This document shows, one piece after another, positions 55,022-61,782 of a stretch of DNA of 64,000 nucleotides. Position numbers and translations under genes: made by a program. Position 1 is the first letter of the stretch; every line of letters begins with the position of its first letter. Origin of the DNA: Leptolyngbya iicbica LK (lineage in GTDB: Bacteria; Cyanobacteriota; Cyanobacteriia; Phormidesmidales; Phormidesmidaceae); the NCBI RefSeq assembly GCF_004212215.1, contig NZ_QVFV01000003.1, positions 310,001 through 374,000 of the forward strand, written 5' to 3'. The notes below the pieces were generated by a model that worked only from the letters and a program-made list of their open reading frames with translations, was not told where the DNA came from and searched no databases.

Positions 55022-58000
55022 ATGCTGCTTTCTTTCTCTGTAGAAACTCCGGTTGAGTTCGGTGAAGTTTTCGACAGGTTAGCCGATATCTTTTCTCAGT
55101 TTCATCAGGCGACTCAACTTGAAGACCTGTTAGCCTGCGGAGTACAACACACCCGCTACTTATTTGGCTGCGATCGCGCGCTGATTTATCAGTTCACCGA
55201 CGGTGGCGATGGGGCCGTTACCGCCGAATCTGTGGGCGAAGGCTGGTCGCCGACGTTGGGACAACTGATTTACGACCCCTGTTTTGAAAATGTTTGGGGC
55301 GAAAAATTTCAGCGCGGAGAAATTACCGCGATCGCCGATATTGAACAGAGCGATATCGAGCCTTGCTACCGCGAGTTAATGATGCGGTTGCAGGTTAAGG
55401 CCAATCTCATCAGTCCGATTTTGCTGCCGTCACCAACTCCAGAGGGCACCGCCCAGTTGCCCGTGTTATGGGGACTGCTGATTATTCATCAATGCGGCGA
55501 ACCGCGAGAGTGGGCCCCGATTCATCGGCAGGTGAGCCAACACTTGGCCGCGCAGCTGGGCATTGCGATTCGCCACCTGCAGACCGCTCAAACCCTGGTA
55601 GCCAGCCGCCGAGCAGTGGAGCCATGGCAGCAGGCTGCGGCACTAGCTGGGTGTGTGATGTGGCAATGGCAGCTAGACACTGACATCATTCAATATTCGC
55701 CGCAGTGGCGATCGCTGCTGGGCTATCAACCCCCAGATATTGAGACCGATTTCAATGCGTTGCTGGCGTTGATCCACGCGGATGATCGCGAACGGGTACG
55801 GGCCGCCATGCGTCAACATTTGGAGCACCGCACCGCCGCCTATCGAGTTGAGCATCGGCTGCGCTGTCGCAATGGGCAGTGGAAATGGGTCTACAGCCAG
55901 GGGCAAGTGACAGCTTACCGAGCCAATGACACGCCCCTCAAGTTTGTCGGCATGATGGTGGATATCAGCGATCGCAAAGCGCAGGAATTAGCGCTGCAAC
56001 AGCAGACTCAGCGAGAGCGCGCCCTCTACGAAGTGATTGATGTCATTCGGCGATCGCTCGATTTTCAACATATCTTTGCCGTGGCGGCGACACAAGTGGC
56101 CCAATGCTTGCAGTCCCGAGTGCGGATTACGCAATACATCACCAACGAAACGGTGGCCTGCTGGCGAGCCGTAGCGGTAGATGGCGGCCCCCATGACTGG
56201 ACAGCAGAACAAGAAGCGCAAATTTGGGTAGATGTGCCTGACCAGGATAATGCGATCGCCGCCCAACTCAAGCAGCTCCAAGTAGTGCAGATCAGCGATA
56301 CCGCCGACATCAGTCTCACCGATACCGTCAATCAGCCCTATGCCCAATCATTTCCTGGGCACTGGCTGATCGTGCCCATTGCGATTGAGACGGAGGTCTG
56401 GGGTGCCATTGCAATGACTCGCCCCAGCCTAGTTGACTGGATCCCCGCAGAAGTGGAGCTAACCCAACGGATTGCCACGCAGTTAGCCAATGCGATTCAT
56501 CACGCCCAGTTACATCGGCAAACGCAATTGGCTTCAGAGCGTGATGCCTTAGTGCTCCAAAGTATCGACGAAGGCATTTGGGAATGGCGCGCCAACACGG
56601 GCATTGACCAGATCTCCGATCGCTATTGGGAGATTTTAGGCTACGACCCACCCGCAACACCGCCAGCCTTGAGAGACGAACTCGCCCGAGTGCATCCTGA
56701 CGATCGCCAGTGGTTGGTAGCTTCCATCGAGACCCACCTTTATACGCAGCAACCTTTTCAGCAAGAATTTCGGCTACAGCATCGCGACGGTCATTACATC
56801 TGGGTGCGGGTGCGAGGGCGCGCCATTTGGGATGAGGACGGCAATCCCACCAGAATGCTCGGCACTGTGGAAGATATTAGCGATCGCAAAACCCTCGACG
56901 TCAGGCTCCGTCAACAGGAAAAAGAGTTTCGAGGGCTGGTGGAGAATAATCCCGACGGCATCATGCGGGTCAACCGGCAGTTTCAGATTTTGTATGCCAA
57001 CCCGATGATCGCCTCCAGAATGGGGGTACCCCAAGCAGATTTGCTCGGTCAAAGACTCAGCGATTTAGAGCTGTCTCGATTGGTGAGAAACCGCTGGCAA
57101 ACGGCTATTTCACGAGTGTTTGAAACGCAGCAAGAACAGCTACTTGAAACCCAAGAAATGCTAGCGGGTCAAGAGCAGACTTTTTACTCCCGCATTGTGC
57201 CAGAGGTGAATGAGAGCAACCACATTCAATCGGTTTTGATCATTTCTCGCAATGTGACCAACTTGCGGACAATACAAATTGCGCTGCAACAGCGCATTCA
57301 GCAAGAGCACAAGCTGCGCCTAATGATGCAGCACTTTCGCGCCACCTTGAATCTGGATGAAATTTTATCGACGGCGGTGGTTGAGCTGCAAACGGCCTTT
57401 TATGCCGATCGCACTTTGGTGGTTCAACTCTTTGCCGATCAGTCACGACAGGTCATTGCTGAAACCCGCGATCACCAATATCCCAGCCTGTTGCACACCC
57501 GGTGGGAAAATGCCCCGATCACCTCTCACTGCCTTGCCCTTTATCGAGCGGGGCAAGCCCAGATTGTGCCCGATATCGCGCAGGCCGACTGCGACCCGGA
57601 GGCAGTAATCGCCGCTTGGCAGCGGGCAGGCGTCAAGTCGGCCATGGTGGCCCCGTTGACCCAATCGTTGGGAGCCGAAGCTAACGTCTGGGGCTTTTTG
57701 ATCACCCAGGCCTGCGCCACCCAACGCGATTGGCATGCGGATGAATTGCACCTGCTGCAACAGGTGGCCGAGCAGCTGGCGATCGCCATCCAACAGTCAG
57801 AACTGTATCAACAGCTGCAAGCCGCGAACCAAGAGTTGGCCAGCATCTCGACCACCGATGCCTTGACCCAGATTGCCAATCGTCGCCATTTTGATAACAC
57901 CCTCGAAGATGAATGGCTGCGGGGGCAGCGTCACCAGCGCGAGATCAGCCTGATCCTCTGTGACATTGATTGGTTTAAAGACTTTAACGACACCTATGGT

Positions 58001-58372
58001 CATCCGGCGGGCGACACTTGCATTGCGGCGGTGGCTCAGGCTTTGCAGCAATGTGTCAACCGCTCGACAGACTGCCTGGCGCGCTATGGGGGCGAAGAGT
58101 TTGCCCTCATTTTGCCCCACACCAATCAGGCAGGGGCGATCGCCATTGTGGAACAAATTCGCGAGGCGATCGCAGCGCTTGAGATTCATCACCCGGCCCC
58201 TCAATCCAGTGGTCGACTAACCCTCAGTTACGGCATTGCGACGGTGATGCCGGTACCAAGCACGACGCCCCAATCGCTGATTGCCTTAGCTGACCGTGCC
58301 CTCTACCAAGCCAAGCAAGCTGGCCGCGATCGCTACGTTATTGCCGATGTCAGTGCTCCGCCTGAAGAGTAA
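55022..58372 (+). CDS. GAF-PAS-GAF-PAS-PAS-GAF-GGDEF diguanylate cyclase, candidate cyanobacteriochrome
   Basis: A 1116-residue soluble sensor. Domains by approximate residues: GAF1 18-195, PAS1 205-315, GAF2 335-495, PAS2 513-620, PAS3 636-747, GAF3 770-927, GGDEF 943-1107. The GGDEF is catalytically complete (GGEEF at 1023-1027, CDIDWFKDFND metal site) and has the inhibitory site RSTD at 1014-1017, exactly five residues ahead, so it should make c-di-GMP with feedback control. GAF1 has DPCF (C87) and a second Cys at 115 (EPCYREL), the 28-residue spacing of DXCF-type cyanobacteriochromes; the usual His after the bilin Cys is Tyr. GAF2 and GAF3 lack such cysteines. No EAL domain. Light sensing is inferred. 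Confidence 0.9.
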   Translation: MLLSFSVETPVEFGEVFDRLADIFSQFHQATQLEDLLACGVQHTRYLFGCDRALIYQFTDGGDGAVTAESVGEGWSPTLGQLIYDPCFENVWGEKFQRGEITAIADIEQSDIEPCYRELMMRLQVKANLISPILLPSPTPEGTAQLPVLWGLLIIHQCGEPREWAPIHRQVSQHLAAQLGIAIRHLQTAQTLVASRRAVEPWQQAAALAGCVMWQWQLDTDIIQYSPQWRSLLGYQPPDIETDFNALLALIHADDRERVRAAMRQHLEHRTAAYRVEHRLRCRNGQWKWVYSQGQVTAYRANDTPLKFVGMMVDISDRKAQELALQQQTQRERALYEVIDVIRRSLDFQHIFAVAATQVAQCLQSRVRITQYITNETVACWRAVAVDGGPHDWTAEQEAQIWVDVPDQDNAIAAQLKQLQVVQISDTADISLTDTVNQPYAQSFPGHWLIVPIAIETEVWGAIAMTRPSLVDWIPAEVELTQRIATQLANAIHHAQLHRQTQLASERDALVLQSIDEGIWEWRANTGIDQISDRYWEILGYDPPATPPALRDELARVHPDDRQWLVASIETHLYTQQPFQQEFRLQHRDGHYIWVRVRGRAIWDEDGNPTRMLGTVEDISDRKTLDVRLRQQEKEFRGLVENNPDGIMRVNRQFQILYANPMIASRMGVPQADLLGQRLSDLELSRLVRNRWQTAISRVFETQQEQLLETQEMLAGQEQTFYSRIVPEVNESNHIQSVLIISRNVTNLRTIQIALQQRIQQEHKLRLMMQHFRATLNLDEILSTAVVELQTAFYADRTLVVQLFADQSRQVIAETRDHQYPSLLHTRWENAPITSHCLALYRAGQAQIVPDIAQADCDPEAVIAAWQRAGVKSAMVAPLTQSLGAEANVWGFLITQACATQRDWHADELHLLQQVAEQLAIAIQQSELYQQLQAANQELASISTTDALTQIANRRHFDNTLEDEWLRGQRHQREISLILCDIDWFKDFNDTYGHPAGDTCIAAVAQALQQCVNRSTDCLARYGGEEFALILPHTNQAGAIAIVEQIREAIAALEIHHPAPQSSGRLTLSYGIATVMPVPSTTPQSLIALADRALYQAKQAGRDRYVIADVSAPPEE

Positions 58373-58480
58373 CGAGCACTGGCACGCGCCGGATAGGCGT
58401 TAACTTGCCAATAGCCACTCCCATCCCCGAGAGTGGGCAGTGCCCAACCCGCACAGATCCGTAGCTGGTTTGGGGACGTT

Positions 58481-58686
58481 ATAGCGTTGCGCAGATAGCT
58501 CCATTCATTGATTTGACAGAAAAACGAGGGGCTTAGGTTAGGAAGCAGGACTTTTCAAATCCAACCCAAGTTTTGTTGAGCAAGCATCTTGCTTGCCCCA
58601 GGACAGCCGAGACGGCTGTCCACACTTCGATCAATGCCCATACTTTAAACTTTTGGGCTCTCGGCACCTGACTGCGGATTGCTATA
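58481..58686. repeat. MITE-like element, copy B
   Basis: About 206 bases related to copy A (41182-41371). The ends ATAGC....CGCAG and CTGCG....GCTAT are inverted repeats, with TA at the borders. The inner hairpin GGACAGCCG-AGA-CGGCTGTCC is identical in both copies, while a second hairpin (GCAAGCATCTTGCTTGC) differs in sequence from the corresponding one in A but keeps its pairing. Confidence 0.78.
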
Positions 58687-58708
58687 TTGCAGCGCACAGT
58701 CCGAAGAC

Positions 58709-58736
58709 AAAAAGCCCCCTGCTGGTTGCAGAGGGC
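58709..58736 (-). terminator. Rho-independent terminator of the DUF302 gene
   Basis: Read on the minus strand: GCCC-T-CTGC, loop, GCAG-G-GGGC, then TTTTTG. Located 50 bases after the DUF302 stop. Confidence 0.8.
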
Positions 58737-58786
58737 GGTGCTCTCAGAAAATTCTTAATCAGCAGTACTCGTTGACTGAATCGCTA

Positions 58787-59206
58787 TCAGACCTTGGCAA
58801 GGCGGCGCTCTACTTGGAGGGCCGGTAAGCGATCGATGACGCGCTGCATCATGGTGCTGGCATTCAGCGCGACCTCTTTGGCACGGGGGCTGTGCACCAT
58901 GAGAAACATCATCAGCGGATCCACTGCCGACACCTCGACGCGGCCATCCGGGCGCTCTTGCACGACGACGTTGCAGGGAAATAACACACCAGCCTTATCG
59001 TCCTCTTCCAAAATCTGAAAAGCGGTTTGCGGATGACAAGCTCCCAAAATGGTGTAGCGCCGAAAATCGATATCCAGCTTTTTCTTAAATGCCGCCTGGG
59101 CATTAATTTCAGTCAACACGCCCATGCCTTCTGCCTTTAGGGCATCGGTCACTAGCGCGATCGCCTCATCAAACGAGGCATTCACAATTTTGCTGAAGTG
59201 ATACAT
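58787..59206 (-). CDS. DUF302 domain protein
   Basis: A 139-residue cytoplasmic protein of the DUF302 family: YHFSKIVNASFDEAIALVTDAL, FGVLTEINAQAAFKKKLD-type strand, YTILGACHPQTAFQILEED and GVLFPCNVVVQE. The start at MYHFSKI is preceded by GAGGAAG; an in-frame codon eleven residues upstream is less likely. Cys 61 (GACHP) and the Cys of FPCNV are conserved in many members. Function unproven. It has a well-formed promoter with an adjacent AT-rich palindrome and its own terminator, so it is an isolated, regulated gene. Confidence 0.9.
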   Translation of the reverse strand: MYHFSKIVNASFDEAIALVTDALKAEGMGVLTEINAQAAFKKKLDIDFRRYTILGACHPQTAFQILEEDDKAGVLFPCNVVVQERPDGRVEVSAVDPLMMFLMVHSPRAKEVALNASTMMQRVIDRLPALQVERRLAKV

Positions 59207-59247
59207 AGCTTCCTCATGGCGCCCCAACAAGCGGAGCAATTCAAAGT

Positions 59248-59276
59248 TCTATATTTACAATACTACAAATTATCAA
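59248..59276 (-). promoter_or_regulatory. Promoter of the DUF302 gene
   Basis: On the minus strand TTGATA (59276-59271), a seventeen-base spacer, then TATAGA (59253-59248). Expected transcript start about 35 bases before the ATG. Confidence 0.6.
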
Positions 59277-59282
59277 TTGAAT

Positions 59283-59294
59283 AACTATATAGTT
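59283..59294. promoter_or_regulatory. Possible operator upstream of DUF302 promoter
   Basis: The perfect twelve-base palindrome AACTATATAGTT sits six bases upstream of the -35, a position suited to an activator. Regulator unknown. Confidence 0.35.
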
Positions 59295-59439
59295 GAATAT
59301 TATTGCATGAGTGAACGGGTGACTGGTGCGGATGTAGGCCGCAACTTTGCCGTCAGTGTCAGCCAGGCGTCCCATGCTCAGGCCGCAAAGACTCAAGCGT
59401 CCACTGTCGTCCAAAAGGATGCGATGGCTCGCAGCTTCC

Positions 59440-60435
59440 TCACCAGGGATCTTCCAATAGCGTGTCGGGCAGACGCAGGGTGGCACCGGTCGTAGTTTGC
59501 ATAATTTGCGTAACGGCACCGCTCAGGGTCTGCGTCACCAGGGCATATCCCTGAGCACTGAGGTGGATGTGGTCACGATATAAAGCGTCTGGGTTAGCGG
59601 TGGCTTGGAAATCGGCCAGAAAGTCAATGTAGGGAATCTGCTCGAGCTCGGCGAATTGGGTCACCCGTTGGCGGGCAACGATTTCGTAGTCACGGGAGCC
59701 CGGTGGCTGAACTTCGCGCAACAGCGGCGTCATCGCCAAAATCAGCCGACCATCGGCTTGGTCGGTCAGCTGCTTGAGTTGTCGCACCGCTTCGAGATTT
59801 ACTCCCACGCGATCGCCCCCTTCTTGCCGCACCGCCTCCAGTTCAGGAATGGCGGGCGACTTGAGAAACCGTCCAGCCACTTCGACCAGCGCCAAGGGCG
59901 GATACCGTTGGGGATAAGCGCGATCGCGACCCACCTGCACCGATGTCGGCGCAGTGGCAAACAAGTCGTCAGTGTTGAGCAATAGCACCACCACTTGCGA
60001 GTCAAAGGTGCCAAATTTCAGCGCGTAGGCCAACTCATTGCGCGGTCCCCAAGAATTGGCCGAAGCATTCAACACTTCGACCTGGGTGTAAGGCCCGGAG
60101 AGCGTAGCGGTGAGCTGCTGTTGCAACCGCTGCGACAAGATTTTTGACTGGTCAGTCCACCAGCCACCATTGGCAATGGAATCGCCCAAGAGCAATATCC
60201 GTAAGGTGTCTGGTGTAGGCTGGGGGGCGATCACGTCTCCCCGCATGGAATATTGGTTGATCTCAAAAACGTTGCCAAAGCGCTTGGTGCGCTGGTTGGG
60301 GGCGAGTCGATACCCGGTCTGAGTATCGGCAACGTACAGCGGGGGCTTGCCAAACCCCAAAAAGACTCGCAACGCTAGCTCGGCAGCGCCCAATATCAGG
60401 ATGAGCAGCCCAGCAATAATCAACGTGAGTTTCAC
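59440..60435 (-). CDS. SGNH/GDSL-type hydrolase, membrane-anchored
   Basis: A 331-residue protein with an uncleaved-looking N-terminal hydrophobic helix (residues 3-28, TLIIAGLLILILGAAELALR) and an SGNH esterase domain. Block I is LLLGDSIANGG (nucleophile S86); Asn of LNASANSWG and the DHIHLSAQG block V (Asp and His) complete the set. The start codon is GTG. Likely periplasmic, acting on acyl groups of polysaccharides or lipids; such anchored SGNH proteins are often linked to exopolysaccharide O-acetylation. Divergent from the BASS carrier with 160 bases between. Confidence 0.87.
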   Translation of the reverse strand: MKLTLIIAGLLILILGAAELALRVFLGFGKPPLYVADTQTGYRLAPNQRTKRFGNVFEINQYSMRGDVIAPQPTPDTLRILLLGDSIANGGWWTDQSKILSQRLQQQLTATLSGPYTQVEVLNASANSWGPRNELAYALKFGTFDSQVVVLLLNTDDLFATAPTSVQVGRDRAYPQRYPPLALVEVAGRFLKSPAIPELEAVRQEGGDRVGVNLEAVRQLKQLTDQADGRLILAMTPLLREVQPPGSRDYEIVARQRVTQFAELEQIPYIDFLADFQATANPDALYRDHIHLSAQGYALVTQTLSGAVTQIMQTTTGATLRLPDTLLEDPW

Positions 60436-60596
60436 CGATAAGTCTCCCAGCGATGCCTTAACAGTTTAGAGGATGCCCCATCACGGCCTTCGATGCGAAT
60501 GCAACAATCTATGAAGGTTACTGTGACTGTCCACCTCAAACGCTTTGAATGAACTAGCAAGGGTTAGCCTGATAGGCGTCTGGGTTACGCAAGCAC

Positions 60597-61472
60597 ATGA
60601 AGAAATCACTGTTTTTATTTAGCGCGATCGCGGTGGGCATTTTGTTTCCGCAAGGTCACCATTACGCCTATCTGATCCGCTACTTGATCATGCTGATTCT
60701 CTTCTGCTCATTGCTGGATCTGAAGATCGATGTGAAATCAGCCCTGAATCCCCGCTTGGGCACGATCATCGCCATGATGATGGCGATCGCGGGCATTACC
60801 GCCTGGGTCAGCAACTGGGTCAGCCCCGAACTGGCGCTCGCCGCCTTTATGATTGCCATGGCCCCAACCGCAGCGGCAGCGCCGGTCATGACTCGATTTT
60901 TAGACGGGCGAGTGGACTATGTGATGTCTTCGGTGATTGTCACCAATAGTTTCTCAGCGATCGCCTTGCCGTTGGTCTTGCCCTTGTTGAATCCGAATGG
61001 TCATACCAGTATTGACCTCACGGGGTTGGCGAATACTCTGACCGTGATTTTGCTGCCGTTGGGCCTCACCCAACTGATGCAAAATTATGCTCCCGCCCTA
61101 GTCAAAGCTTTAGAGCCTGTGCGGAGTACCGGCTTTTACTTTTGGATGGCAGCGATTTACCTCTCGACAGCCAAAGCAACATACTTCATTGAAGTTGAGT
61201 CGACCTATCCCTGGATCGTTATTTTAGAAATTGCATCGGTCTCGCTGCTGCTCTGTACTTTTAACTTTGGCCTGGGCCGCTGGCTCGGGGGCTACGACTG
61301 GGGCCAAGAGATGGGCCAATCCCTCGGACAAAAAAATACCCTGTTTAGCATTTGGGTCTGCCTGACATTTTTGACGCCCGCGATCGCCCTCGGCCCCATG
61401 TTTTACGTGGTATTTCAGAATCTCTACAATTCCTATTTGCTCGCTCGCAAACCGCAGTTGAAATCGGGCTAG
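60597..61472 (+). CDS. Divergent BASS-family sodium-dependent transporter
   Basis: A 291-residue membrane protein with nine to ten spans. APTAAAAPVMTRFLDGRVDYVMSSVIVTN takes the place of the GGPTSN region of classical BASS proteins, and the second half has GQKNTLFSIWVCLTF at the other crossing. Substrate unknown. The next small gene starts five bases after the stop, so the two are co-transcribed. Confidence 0.82.
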   Translation: MKKSLFLFSAIAVGILFPQGHHYAYLIRYLIMLILFCSLLDLKIDVKSALNPRLGTIIAMMMAIAGITAWVSNWVSPELALAAFMIAMAPTAAAAPVMTRFLDGRVDYVMSSVIVTNSFSAIALPLVLPLLNPNGHTSIDLTGLANTLTVILLPLGLTQLMQNYAPALVKALEPVRSTGFYFWMAAIYLSTAKATYFIEVESTYPWIVILEIASVSLLLCTFNFGLGRWLGGYDWGQEMGQSLGQKNTLFSIWVCLTFLTPAIALGPMFYVVFQNLYNSYLLARKPQLKSG

Positions 61473-61476
61473 AGTC

Positions 61477-61773
61477 ATGTATTCCAGCGTTTATTACCTG
61501 CTGCGCTCTAAACAAGATGGTCGCCACCTCGCCGCGCGTCCCGAGGGGCCAGAGAGCGATCGCACCTATTTGCTCATCTTCTCAGCAGATCATGAAGCCC
61601 TGTCGTATTTGAGCGCCCATGCGCCCGAGGTGCGCGATCGCTTTGCGGTGGAATCCGTTCCGGCGTATCAACTGAAAGGTATGCTGAGCCGCTGGGGCTT
61701 TGCGGGTATCGGCTTAGTTAGCGATCCCAGCGGCCCCAAGGTCGAGTTTATGCAGCGCGATCGCCTCTTTTAA
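61477..61773 (+). CDS. Small conserved-looking hypothetical protein
   Basis: 98 residues, soluble, starting MYSSVYYLLRSKQDGRHLAA. It contains the pattern YLLIFSADHEALSYLSAHAPEVRDRF and ends WGFAGIGLVSDPSGPKVEFMQRDRLF, with the regular charge and helix pattern of a real protein. I do not recognise a named family. Four bases after the BASS gene, so probably its operon partner. Convergent with GH57, nine bases between stops. Confidence 0.75.
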   Translation: MYSSVYYLLRSKQDGRHLAARPEGPESDRTYLLIFSADHEALSYLSAHAPEVRDRFAVESVPAYQLKGMLSRWGFAGIGLVSDPSGPKVEFMQRDRLF

Positions 61774-61782
61774 CGACTGGCC

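Larger units (their letters stand above)
58373..58786. other. Intergenic region holding a MITE-like repeat and a terminator
   Basis: 414 bases between convergent genes. Contents are the repeat at 58481-58686 and the terminator at 58709-58736. No gene. Confidence 0.65.

Noticed and set aside
59241-59519. 92-codon minus-strand ORF between DUF302 and SGNH genes
   Set aside because: Overlaps the SGNH 3' end and the DUF302 promoter; no protein character.
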